A stretch of DNA of 64,000 nucleotides from Rhizomys pruinosus (taxonomy: Eukaryota; Chordata; Mammalia; Rodentia; Spalacidae): assembly GCA_009823505.1 (NCBI GenBank), contig VZQC01006589.1, positions 1,944,689-2,008,688 of the forward strand, in the 5' to 3' direction. Both the position numbers and the translations under genes were made by a program. The notes beneath the pieces are model-generated. The model ran no database searches, was not told the origin of the DNA, and worked only from the letters and a program-made list of their open reading frames with translations. Every line of letters begins with the position of its first letter. Position 1 is the first letter of the stretch. Positions 48,201-58,831 of the stretch are shown here, in pieces.

Positions 48201-48860
48201 TTAATTTTTGTCCTAGGATTCTAAACAATACAGACACTATAGACGATTTATTTCTCCTGAGATTGAAGTTAATATGAACTTTTGTCTCCCTTATTAGTAA
48301 CTTCATAACTTCTACCTTTTCCAGTAAGTAAGCACCTTTCAGCTTCATTTTGGGATGTATGTATTGTTAGCATCTGTCTGGACTGCTGAGGCCAATAAAA
48401 GGTTACTTGAACATAGATATGCAGTATCTCAACAGAACTCTGAGTACTCCAGACAGATACTGAATGACTAATGAGTGGAATAGTATATGATATAATTGCA
48501 TTAAAATTTATAGTAAGAGAAGAATGAGATGAGGATATGCTAAACACAGGTATGATTCACATTTGGGGCTACAGGCAGCAAAATTTCAAAAATGGCACAA
48601 ATTTTTAGATTATGAATTTTAAAAATACTTTCATTTATTATTTATTCATATGTTAGTACAAGAGAAGCGCATGTATGTAAAGTGCAACGGGTGCAAGTGC
48701 CATGGAGATCGAGTAGGAGACCCCCGGAACTGTCATGTGGAAATGAAGCCCCAGGTCCTCTGCTATGAGAAGCAGTGCTTACACATGAGCTCTCCTCTCC
48801 AAATGAAATTGTTAGGGGTTTTTTGTTTATATATTTTCATAAAATATTAATTTTTTAAAA
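45290..48860. repeat. Copy B of the 3.2-kb near-duplicate (indel-rich)
   Basis: Follows copy A in order. Some stretches are identical for about 100 bp (for example around 45677-45760 versus 42108-42190), but others carry dense single-base insertions and deletions and extra CpGs (for example 46860-47000, the corrupted proto-B1). That patchwork is typical of unpolished long reads. Confidence 0.9.
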
Positions 48861-49019
48861 TGGGTAAATCTTTAATTGTGAATGTAATTTATCCAATCCT
48901 CAAGAACCCTCTCCGCAACCCTCAACAATGGCTGGCATATGCAACTATTTCCTGCCTACACATTGCCTTTTCTCTGGCGTTTCAGTCCCAAACTCCAATG
49001 TGAAGTTGAAGATTGAGCC
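48861..49019 (-). mobile_element. Corrupted L1 3' UTR fragment
   Basis: Aligns loosely with 44985-45140 (CCACGTGG-type and TTCCTGCCTACACATTGCC blocks in the same order) but with many substitutions and gaps. Confidence 0.5.
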
Positions 49020-50125
49020 ATGAGCAAAGGAATTCCACGTGGACATGTCTTGTAGACTTATTCGGATGCAAAACGTGTACAACGTTACATTGTCTCTGAT
49101 AATGAACAAATGCGAAGGTACTGAGAGAGTGGACATATCGGAGAAAAACAGGGACTGAGACATTGCGCCTGATCATTGTCTTGGAGTTGATTCAAGACAG
49201 GCTATCTGAGACAGGTGTCACATTTATGTCTGAGTCAACAGGTATTGAGACCTTGAACATGTCAGAGACTACAGGAATCAGACAGCTTAGGTACACAAAT
49301 GCTTCTGAGACTGCAGCGGCGAACTCCCATGAATCTGCCCGATCATATCTGAAGAGCAACCCGACTGAGTCTTTGAACATGTTTGAGACAACAGGGACAG
49401 AGACATTGGAAATTGGCCTGAGACAATCCCAGGAGACTTGAGAGGGAGTCACTGCCAAGAATAGGACATAGTCTGAGGGTATCTCAATCTTGGGAACTGA
49501 GAGAATGAGCGTGGTTGCGACCAAATGTGAGACACCAGGGACTTGAGACAGGGTACTATTACAAGTATTCCTAGATCACCAGAGACAAAGGTAGTTGATA
49601 TAAGGTGGACGGTGTCGAGAACTCTGGACTGAGAAAGTGGTACATTTCGTAGAAAAACAGAAGGACGCCTTAGAATTCACCTTGGCCCATGCTGATCAGT
49701 CGGATATTTACATATATGGAGAGATCTCTAATGACTCATGGAACTGTGTACCTTTCACTTGGCAATATGCCTCTGATTTATAATCATTTTTCTGACACAA
49801 GACGTTGCGATGATGAATCAAATGAGTATGTCCAATTCAGGGACTGAAATTGTACAGCTGTAACTCTTGTATGAAGAAAAACCTTTTCGTATGCGTGAAC
49901 AAGGCATGATGGATAACATCTGTCTGATGTGATGCACGAGGAACTGGAGACCATGGAGGATTTCTGAGAAAACAGGTTTACTGAGACGTAGACATGTTGT
50001 TAAAAATAAGAAAACTGTAAATGAGGAACATGTCTAGATAACAGGAAACACAGAAAACACGCATGACACTAATCTCAGACACATGAGAGAACAGTTAACA
50101 CACAGAGAGCTTGCACAGACATATG
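49020..50125. repeat. Degenerate minisatellite, unit about 33 bp
   Basis: Words of the form TCTGAGACAACAGG, ATTGAGACCTTGAACATG and CTGAGACATTG recur about every 33 bp. Clear units are at about 49227-49260, 49261 on, 49368-49415 and 49965-50000. Units vary in length by several bases. The region is the most irregular part of the window, so true unit number and sequence cannot be read. Confidence 0.75.
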
Positions 50126-50933
50126 ACTTAATAAAATAATTTAGAGATTTTTACTTTCTTTCTTTTTTAATACTTTTACAACCTAAAGTAACCCTCTACG
50201 ATGTCAAAGGCAACAGATAAGTTGTTTAGTTTACTGGGTTCACCGGGCGACACGGTTGGCTGTGTGAGGGCCGTGGAAAACTATTATTTTTCATTTTTAC
50301 ATTTACACACAATCATTTGGAGCTTGAGACATTTTTTTGTTTTCCTCTTGTGCTAATCTTCATCTAAAACACTCTTTACTTGCTACTTAAAGCATCACCA
50401 ATGTTAGAGTTGATTTTATCTGAGGATGGTCTGTTATATACACTATAAACAATTATGTTAAGGAGGAGGGTAAAACAGCTTCTGGGAATTTCACTATGAT
50501 GGGATATTTGTGTATTCTACCGGGAGTTGAGAAAAGCAGTAGGCAAAGCAATCCAGGCTGGCTTGGAACTCCCTGCGCAGCATGGGCCATTTGTGTGCAT
50601 GCTTGCCTGCACAGGGGAGAGGGGGGTTTGTCCTAGGCATGGTTGTTGGTGTGTTGCTGGCTCTTTGCGTGGTAGATCTTGGACATAGAATGAAGGACAT
50701 AAGAATATTCTTAAGGTTTTTTTTTCTGAGGTGAACATTCTAATTTCTTGCCATCAACTGCGCGAGTGTAGACGTCCTGTTTAGATCTCGCTTTATAAAA
50801 GAAATCATTTGTCTAATGTCCATCTAGTTCCTTCCTTCTCGAGGAGGCTCTTTGTATATGTACTTGATTGGGTTCTGTCTTGTCCAAATGTGTTAAAACA
50901 GTGGGTGGGAGGAGACATCCGGAATGCTGACGG
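50126..50933. other. No recognisable feature (error-like sequence)
   Basis: Scattered T-rich and mixed sequence with more CpG than typical rodent DNA. No assignable repeat or gene. Confidence 0.4.
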
Positions 50934-51225
50934 AAGTCCTAGCGGTTACCTCGAAAGACGAGGCCGCTCTTGCAATATGGACCGCGGTGCTTTCGCATCC
51001 ACCCAACAGCACCCGACCTATGGCCCAGGTTAAGCCTGGGGAAGAGCCCCGCTTCGTCGAAACTCCGAATTCCGGAAGGGAACTTCCATAGTCTTCACAG
51101 CAGTGTCCGACCGTCCGCCACGTCAACGCGTCCCTGTGACCTCCGTCGGGGGCATTGCACTCACGTGGGTGTGCACAAGGACTTAGTGCGAGTAAGGCAG
51201 GACATATATTACATTCATTCCACAC
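50934..51225 (+). mobile_element. B2-type SINE, scrambled
   Basis: Recognisable in order: CCTAGCGGTTA, GCCGCTCTTGCA, ATCCACCCAACAGCACCC, GTGACCTCCGTCGGGGGCATT and TATATTACATTCATTCCACA. Extra bases are spread through it and the length is about 290 bp instead of about 235. It looks like a young B2 read with a high error rate. Confidence 0.75.
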
Positions 51226-51599
51226 TGGAATAGAATAATATAAACTTACACAACAAAAAAATTACATAAAAACCATAAGCCACTTACATTGTGGAACGAG
51301 TGAGGACCTTTCTTCCAATTCATGCCATTATGTGCGTTTTCTTACTAGGTGTCGTGTATCACTGTAAGAATCTTATTGCCGACCTCTCATGGCTTCAGCG
51401 TAGTCTTTTTTCTTTTACACTACTGCTGTGAAAAGTAGGCATGTAACATTATGACAAGGCCTTTTAAATCAACAGTACTCTTTTATTTTTTCCCTTATTT
51501 TTTCTTAATAAAGAAGTCTTTATTGAATACCTGATTCAGAGGATCGTATGGTGGATGAAGAAACTATTTAGCTTGTCATTTGATTCGTTTATGCGCCCG
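51226..51599. other. No recognisable feature (error-like sequence)
   Basis: No assignable content. Confidence 0.4.
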
Positions 51600-52300
51600 A
51601 GTCAAAAATTTTTTTGTATTCCTCCGCTCATCAGTACCAAGATCCACCCTTTATTCACTCTGGCCAAGTATCCACCACGACACCAATCTTCCTGGCGCAA
51701 GGCAGATCCTACCTAACTAGGCAAAAAACCCATTTCCTTCCCTTTTCCCCCCACCCTCCCCCCACCACTCATGGTATTCTGCATAACAACGTCGTCGCCA
51801 TTGCAGTACCTTCACTGCGGTGCTTTTTTTTTTTTCATTTTCTTTTTAGTCTATCACCACTGCCAGCGCTTACTGCATACGTTGAATAATTACCTCATGA
51901 GGATAAGCATCCTTCGTGCAAACCAATCTACAGGAGTTGTTTGTGCTCAAACCCCTCACAGGAGTCCCACCATTCAGTGGGCGGTGACAGGTTGTTTGTT
52001 CAATCAAGTTGATCACCATGAAGTAGTCCCAGACTACCACGCTGTAGTATTCACCATTCACCTACCCGAATCGCAGCCTTTACGATTTCTATTATCTACC
52101 ACGTGCGCCCCTTGCGTTCTCGCAGATTTGTATCCCTAGGACTTTAGAAAAAGGGGCACAGCAGTGGATTGAGAAGTAAACCTTTCCTCCTCTCTCTGAG
52201 CTGGTTGACTTGGAATTTCTGGTCAATTCTGGCTGTTTCCTTTCCATGGGCTGACAGTTTGTTCGGGTTTATGTGCTAGACCGGAGACAAACCTTTCGTT
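51600..52300 (-). mobile_element. L1 3' UTR, type B tail, scrambled copy
   Basis: Follows 12870-13380 in order (GAGGATAAGCATCCTTCGTG; CAGGTTGTTTGTTCAATCAA; GGCTGTTTCCTTTCCATGGG) with many one-base insertions and deletions. Confidence 0.75.
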
Positions 52301-52759
52301 CCTACTTATGAAGCACAAGTGATTAGAGATATAGGTATTTAAGCAGCAACAATAGTTATGGTAGGTTTACTTTGGTATAGAAACATGTTTGGATGATATG
52401 TTACATCCATGAATTACATTTTCCACCCTGTTAAATATGACAGGTTCTTATTGTGGTTCATAACATCTCCTAACCTGAAGATATGTCAGGCCTGTCAGGT
52501 CATCATCCATGAGTTTATTCCTCCAAGGAGAGAAGCCAATAGCCAATTAGATGTTGGATATACAGGCACATGGATACCTCTGCTGCACAGTATTTCCGAG
52601 CAGGTTGCAGCGGTGTAGCTAGGCGCCGCCTGACCTGTGGAGTCTATCGCGTTGACTCAGGGAGACCCGTATTTGCTTATTGGTTTAGTTGGCCTTTGGT
52701 AACACTCTTGGCATTCCAGAGGCCATCCAAATGCTTGCAAGTGCGGTCTCAATACATCC
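52301..52759. other. No recognisable feature
   Basis: Sequence between a scrambled L1 tail and L1 copy 4. Nothing assignable. Confidence 0.4.
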
Positions 52760-53574
52760 CTCCCAGTAAGATGATATCTTTAAAGTGGTTTGATTGCAGT
52801 TCCTTAATGATTAGTGATGTTGAACATTTCTTAAGGCGTTTCTCAGCCATCTCTTACATTCCTCACTTGTGAAGTTCTCTGTTCAGCTCTTTCTCCGATC
52901 TATTGACTGGGTCATTTTGTTTTTCTTCTTCTTTTGTTTCTTTTGAGTAGGTTTATATATTCTAGAATTCAATGCTCTGTCAGATTGTATCTGCACTGAA
53001 AGCTTCCTCCCAGTCTGTGGGATTTCTCTCCACTTCCCTGATAGTTTCTTTTTGATGTACAGAAGGCTTTTGAGTTTGATGAGGTCCCCATTTGTCAATT
53101 CCTTATTCTTCTGCAGCTTGCTGGTCTGATTTAGGAAGTCTTTTTCAATGCCTATGTCGTAGTCGCTCCACCTTTTTCTTCTATCCTTCAGAGGTTGGGG
53201 TTTTCACATTGAGTCTTTGATTCCATCTGGGTTGACTTTATGTACAGGGCAGAAAGTTAGGGGTTTAATGTCATTTCTACAAGTGGGATCCAGTTTTTTG
53301 CCAACACAACTGCTGAAGATGCTGTTCTTTTCCCATTGTGTCTTCTTGGCCCCTTGATCAAATAGGATGGCTGAATTGTATGTGTTCATTTTGGATCCTT
53401 TGGTTTTTTCCGGTTCGTGTTGGTCAACAGGTCTGTTTTTGTTTCGCAGTAACCAGGCTGTTTTTATGACTGGATAGACCTGTAGGATAGTTTAATTGGT
53501 ATAGGATCCCACCCTGTTTGCTCTTTTCAACTGCAGGGGTTGTTTTTTATTTGGGGTCTTTTGTTTCTCCAAAT

Positions 53575-54050
53575 GAAATTTTTTTTATTGATGCTTTGTG
53601 GATTTCAACACGCATTTTCCCAATTCAGTTAGGCATATTCCCTTTCCCTTCCGCCCCACCCCCCAACCGAGATCATGCATTCTGCCATAAACTGTCCTGC
53701 ATATTCTCACTCATTTTTTTTTTTTCCTTTTTTAGTATAAGTGATAATCCATGAGTACAAGCATCCTTCATGTAAAAGACCAATTTGCAGGCTGTTGTGC
53801 CCAACCCCACAGCCCACACCTGTCCAGCGGGGGGGTCAGGTTGATCATAATGAATGAGTGAGCCATACTACATTGCTGCTGGTTCATCACCATTCACCCC
53901 AATAGCAGCCCTTACATTCTACCATGCCCATCTTCCGCAGATTATTCCCTGGGGCTGTAGAAAAGGGGGCATAGGTGGATGAGAAGACAGAACCCAGTCC
54001 CACTCTCTCTGGAGACTGTTGTCTTGGTACCTCTGGTCAATTTGGCTGGA
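53575..54050 (-). mobile_element. L1 3' UTR, type B tail, inside L1 copy 4
   Basis: TTTATTGATGCTTTGTGGAT, GATAATCCATGAGTACAAGC and CCCTTACATTCTACCATGCC follow the order of the tail at 12845. Confidence 0.75.
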
Positions 54051-54054
54051 AAAC

Positions 54055-54280
54055 CCTTGCAGGGCAATAAGGAAAGAAAGGAAATTAAAGGAGTTCTAAT
54101 CTGGAAAAGAGGAAGTCAAGCTATCCCTTTTGCTGATGATATGATTGGTCTACCTAAGGGATGCTAAGAACTCCACCAGAAAAACTCCTAGAAATGATTA
54201 AGAGCTTTCGTAAAGTGGAGCGATACAAAATAAATCCTAGAAAATCAGTAGCCTTTCTTTACTCCAAATAATTTAAGGAC
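54055..54280 (+). pseudogene. Inverted L1 reverse transcriptase segment
   Basis: The plus strand reads the ORF2 segment from AGGAAATTAAAGGAGTTCTA to AAATCAGTAGCCTTTCTTTA, including the catalytic FADDMI codons split by a one-base change near 54130. The same segment lies on the minus strand at about 54600-54830, so the two are inverted copies. It may be the flipped 5' part of a twin-primed insertion whose tail is 53575-54050. Confidence 0.75.
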
Positions 54281-55699
54281 TATTTTTAGCTTCATAGCCT
54301 GTGTTACAGAAACTCTGTGGGGATTTTTGATTGGAAATTGACGTTTAATCTATACAAGAGTTTTCGTAGAATGGAACATTTTTACATGTTATTTTTCCAC
54401 AATCCATGAAGCGATGGGAGGCTTTTCCAACCTCTGTGATGTTCTGTTCTTTCAATTTCTTTTCTTTAAAGAGTTTAAAAACTTTTGTTGTAGAGATCTT
54501 TGGTGTCTTTGGGTTAGGTTTTCCTCAGGTATTTTATGGTGTTTTTGAGTGCTATCTGATGGGGAAGGTCTTCTGAATTCTTTCTCCAGTTGCTTTTTTA
54601 TTTGTATTTTATTTCAAGGTTGATTTTTCTTTTTTAGGTTATTTTGTATCCTGCACTTTTACTGAAAGCGTGGTAATCAATTCCAAGGAGTTTTCTGGTG
54701 GAGTTTTAACATCCCTTAAGTAAACAATCATATCCAGCAAATAGGGATAGTTGAACTTCCTCTTTTCCAATAGTGCTCCTGTTAATTTCCTTTTCTTGCC
54801 ATATTGCCCTAGCAAGATGTTTCAAGCACTTATTTTAGAGGAAGTGGTGACAGGGGCAACCCTTGCTGAGTTTCCTACCTTTAAAGGGTAATGTTTCTGT
54901 CATTTCCCCATTTTAGGATGATATTGGCTGTGGATGTTTCCAGTATATGGCTTTTGACTACATTAGGTAATGATCCCTCCAATCCATTCCTTCTAGGAAC
55001 TGTAAGCATTGAAGGGATGCTGACTTTTGTCAAAGGCTTTTTTCAGCATCACATTGAGATGATGGTGTGGTTTTGTCTTTCAGTCCTTTATGTGTTTGAT
55101 AGTTTATTGGATTACATATGTTGAAACCATCCCTCGCATCTCTGGTAAGAATCCAACTTGGTCATGATGGATGATCCTGCTTGATATGGGTCCTGTAATG
55201 TGATTTGCCAGTATCCTGTTATAGACCCATCTCCCTAGAACACAGATTGGCAAGCTGTGTTCATTAGGAGAATGGGTCTCATAATTCTCCTTTTTATTTG
55301 TATCTTTCCTGGTTTGTAATAGAGTGACATGCTGGCTTCATAGAAGGAATTTGGGGAAAATCCCTCTGATTGTATCCTTCATAAACAGTTTCAGTAATCA
55401 ATGGTTGGTAGGTCTTTTTGAAATGTGTTTATAGAATTTTGCCATTGAAACCATCTGGCCTGCGGGCTTTTTTATGTGGGAGTTTTCTTATAACAGTCTT
55501 CAATTTCTTCATGTATTATGGGTCTGTTTTTAAGCTGTTGATCTCTTCTTGGTTGAGCTTTGGGTGATTCCCAGGATTTTCAATAAGTCTCCATTTCTTT
55601 GCTTCTAGGTTTTCAAACTTGGTAGAGTATAGGTTTTGAAGTATTCCTGTGTGATCTCTTCGGATTCTTTACCTTGTCTGTTGTTATATTTTTCTTTTC

Positions 55700-56310
55700 C
55701 TTTTTTTTTCACCATAAATTTATTTATTTATTTATTGATTATTATTTATTTTAACAAACTAGCACTGTGTTCCTGCCCATCCCACCACCCACCAGAGCTC
55801 ATGCATTCTGCCAAACATCGCTTTTCATCCTTACTTTTCGTCAAGTATTTCATGGGGAAGGTGACTGTTTTTGAGGCAGAAGTTCACTTTTCAGTCATGC
55901 TCTTTGATGCAAGTCTTTTCTGTTGTTGTTTTGCTTTCCACAAAGCATTATGCCCAACTGCTTTGTACAAAAGCTCAGGGGCCCCACAAAAGAAATACTT
56001 ACAACTGGGTTTTTTTAATTGGCAACTAGCAACCACATCATGAGGGATACCTTCGGTCGTTTTGTTTTTCTGGGACTGTGTTACTTCACTGCAGCATGAT
56101 TGCCCTCTAGCTGCCAGCCGATTTTTCCTGCAAAGCTCGGATGTCGTCTTTCTTTACTGCTGCATAGAACTCTCCAGTTTGTAGATGCTAACCGACATTT
56201 TCTCTATTCCAGATCTCAGTTGAGGAGGTATTTAGGTTGTGTTCCAGCTGCCTGGCATTATGCTTATTCACAATAGCAGAGGAGCTGGAACCAACCTAAG
56301 AATATTTCCC
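55700..56310 (-). mobile_element. Short L1 3' end inserted in L1 copy 4
   Basis: 3' UTR (CCAGAGCTCATGCATTCTGC near 55790) and the last part of ORF2 (56060-56240). The end at 56250-56310 reads in plus orientation (CTTATTCACAATAGCAGAGG), so the copy is partly inverted. Confidence 0.6.
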
Positions 56311-56985
56311 CTTTCATCGATAGGATGTATTGAGTTTGGGATGTGTTGTTTCGTTTGTTTGGTTAACTGGGGCTATGGAGGTCTGGTCTATCTTGTTTAT
56401 TGTCTTTTCAAAGAACCAACTTTTGGATTTACTGATTTTTTGTATTGTTGTTCTTTGTTTCTATTTCAATGATTTCTCTCTGATTTTTTTTATTTCTTCC
56501 TGTCCTGTTGCATTTAGGGTTCAATCGGTTGTTGCCCTCCTCAAGTGCTTTTAGCTGCAGTGTTAGATCATTCACTTGTGTTCTTTTTTTTCTATGTAGC
56601 ACCCAGGGCTATAAACTTCCATCTTAGGATCTGCTTTACAAGGTGTCCCAAGGTTTTTGTTGGTTTGTTATTGTCATTGCTACATTCTTCCAGGAATGCT
56701 TTTATTTCTTTCTCTTATCTCTTCTCTTCCTTGACCCATTCATTATTCAAGAGTGTGTTTGGTTAGCTCCACGTGATTCCTGTAGGCAGTAGGGTAATCC
56801 TGTGTGTTATGTTGAGCATTATTGCACTGTTAGGTCTGGGGGGGTGATTAAAATGGCATTGAATATTTTCAATCTTTTTTTGTATTTGTGGAGGTTTCTT
56901 CTGTTCTGTGGCCCAGTAGTGTGGTCGATTTTGGAGAATGTTCCATGGGGTGCTGAGTAGAAAGTGTATTCTCCGGTATTGCACA

Positions 56986-57308
56986 AGTATTTATACGTAT
57001 AATATATGTCTATACATTCACAGGAGTGCATGAATATATGTGTGTATATACAAACTACTATCAAAGGCTTTCTATTAGAACTAAAACTACTGCTAAGAAA
57101 GAACTTACACCTCTATGTTTCTGTTTTTCCTCCCAGATTTACTTTGCTAGTTGAAAAAATTCTTAAAGTAACAGAAAAACCATTGAGCAATAAGGAAAGA
57201 ATTTCTCATATATGAATGAAAACACTGATGATATTTTAACTAGCAGTTAAAATTATGGACCATAAACATAGGAACATAGAAATGACTTGCATACACATGA
57301 GGCAAACA
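56986..57308. other. No recognisable feature
   Basis: Clean-looking AT-rich sequence. Nothing assignable. Confidence 0.45.
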
Positions 57309-57517
57309 CTGAGCTGGCTCATTGGTTAAGAATACTGACTGCTCTTGTAGAGGACCTGGGTTTGATTCCCAGTACCCACATGGTGGGTAACAACCATATA
57401 TAACTCCAGTTCCAGGGGATCTTATACCTTCTTCTGACCCACGAGGGCACTGAACAACATGGTGCACTTATACACAGCAAGCAATACACTCATACACAAA
57501 ATAAAAATAAAATATTT
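57309..57517 (+). mobile_element. B2-type SINE, old copy
   Basis: GGCTCATTGGTTAAGAATAC, B box GGGTTTGATTCCCAG and tail ACAAAATAAAAATAAAATA. Confidence 0.88.
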
Positions 57518-57705
57518 TAATTTTAAAAAGAAATTAATGAAAACATATACATCAACCTGATAATTGTTTTAATTAAGATGGTAGCTTCTGAATAATTCCA
57601 AAAGTCTATCTTTCAAAATAGTATTAATCGTAAAAACAGTATCACATTAAGATGTGGGAAACTACTCTTAAAAATTCTTTTTTCCCTAATCTATTTAACA
57701 GTATA

Positions 57706-57830
57706 ATGGGCGTAGCACTTGGGAGGGCAAGAGGCAGGTGATCTTTGAGGTGTTAGGCAAGCACTGGTCTACAGAGTGAGTTCAGGGACAGCTGGGGCTA
57801 CAGGGGACCCTGTCTCGAAAAGAAACAAAA
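57706..57830 (+). mobile_element. B1 SINE, damaged
   Basis: GCACTTGGGAGGGCAAGAGG, GTCTACAGAGTGAGTTCAGG and GACCCTGTCTCGAAAAGAAA. It has small indels relative to other B1 copies and lacks the 5' end. Confidence 0.82.
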
Positions 57831-57876
57831 AAAATAATAAATCTGATAATTTTAAAATATTTTATTTTTATTATAT

Positions 57877-57878
57877 AC

Positions 57879-57940
<62 letters not shown>
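57877..57940 (+). repeat. (TA)n(TG)n compound microsatellite
   Basis: About ten TA units followed by about twenty TG units. Cys-Val open frames across it are artefacts. Confidence 0.96.
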
Positions 57941-57941
<1 letters not shown>

Positions 57942-58020
57942 TACCTGTATGTCTGTGAGAGCACTTGTGCTGTGCAATGCCAGTGGAGTCAGAAGAAGGC
58001 ATTGGATTCCCCTCTTTGGG
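57941..58020 (-). mobile_element. B2/B4-like SINE fragment
   Basis: Partial body: GTGCTGTGCAATGCCAGTGG and AGTCAGAAGAAGGCATTGGA. The head is missing. Confidence 0.6.
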
Positions 58021-58149
58021 CAGATGTATGATAAACTTCAATCTGTGGAACTCACTGTCTTTTGGAGTCTCATAGCAGCATTATAGGCCATCTCATAATT
58101 AGGATTTATTGACTACAGGACTAATTTAAAAATATATAACTAATACCTT

Positions 58150-58640
58150 ACCAAGGACTCTCTAGTTGCCCCACATGACCTGGAGACCCAGGTAGGCTAT
58201 GTATAACCCTTGCCAGCCCCCTCCATTCAAGTAATCCAGTCATGCCACTGATAGCCAGGGACTACCACCTCCTCCTGCCCTCCCTCTCTTTTTTAGTTTC
58301 TCCATATCCTACACTGCTCTCCACCAGGGACTCTCCAGTAACCCCACATAGTCTGGAGACCCAGCTAGGGTATCTGTACCCTTCTGTCAGCCCATCTCCA
58401 TTTAGGTAGCCCACAAAGCCTGGGACTGCCACTGCCTCCTGGCTCCTTTTCCTTCCTCTGGGCCTCCCCAGATTGCCAGTCCAATCCCAATCAGGAATTC
58501 CTCCAACTATGGGGAGACCAGGACTCACTAGAGACCTTCCGGTCTCCCTTCAGGACTCAACAGAGCCCTTCCAGCTACCCAACCAGGATCCTCCAGTTTT
58601 TCCACACAGCCTCAAGACTTACGATCCAGTCCATACTGCC
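58150..58640 (+). promoter_or_regulatory. 5' UTR-like tandem repeats of L1 copy 5
   Basis: GGACTCTCTAGTTGCCCCAC (58155) and GGACTCTCCAGTAACCCCAC (58328) lie 173 bp apart, both followed by CTGGAGACCCAG. Weaker units begin near 58494 and 58586. Their place upstream of an L1 ORF1 suggests monomers of a third 5' UTR type, but no joining sequence proves it. Confidence 0.45.
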
Positions 58641-58831
58641 AATGGAAACCTATTCCAAGCTCCTTATCCAACCCATATCAAGCATCAGACTGTATTTGTA
58701 AAGCAGAAGATCTAGGATAGAGGCTGTAGCCTTAAGTATCAGACAAACAGAAGAAAGTGAGAACCTGACCCTATAGTGAGATAGGCCCCTACTGAACATT
58801 ATAAACACCTCTGCTGAAAAAAGAAAGATGA

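Larger units (their letters stand above)
52760..56985 (-). mobile_element. L1 copy 4, fragmented and rearranged
   Basis: Minus-strand ORF2 sequence appears in order: C-terminal region (52770-53560), reverse transcriptase (54290-55690) and endonuclease (56330-56985). Interruptions are a type B L1 tail (53575-54050), a short plus-strand reverse transcriptase segment (54055-54280) and a further L1 3' end (55700-56310). No open frame exceeds 135 codons. Frequent single-base indels suggest sequencing error on top of genuine decay. ORF1 and the 5' UTR are missing. Confidence 0.75.

Noticed and set aside
49163..49524. Possible repeat-protein exon with 11-residue units
   Set aside because: Not called as a gene: the frame is short, units vary in length, and the sequence around it shows signs of assembly error. 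Kept as a finding only.
57776..58086. Cys-Val repeat frames
   Set aside because: Translations of the (TG)n microsatellite.
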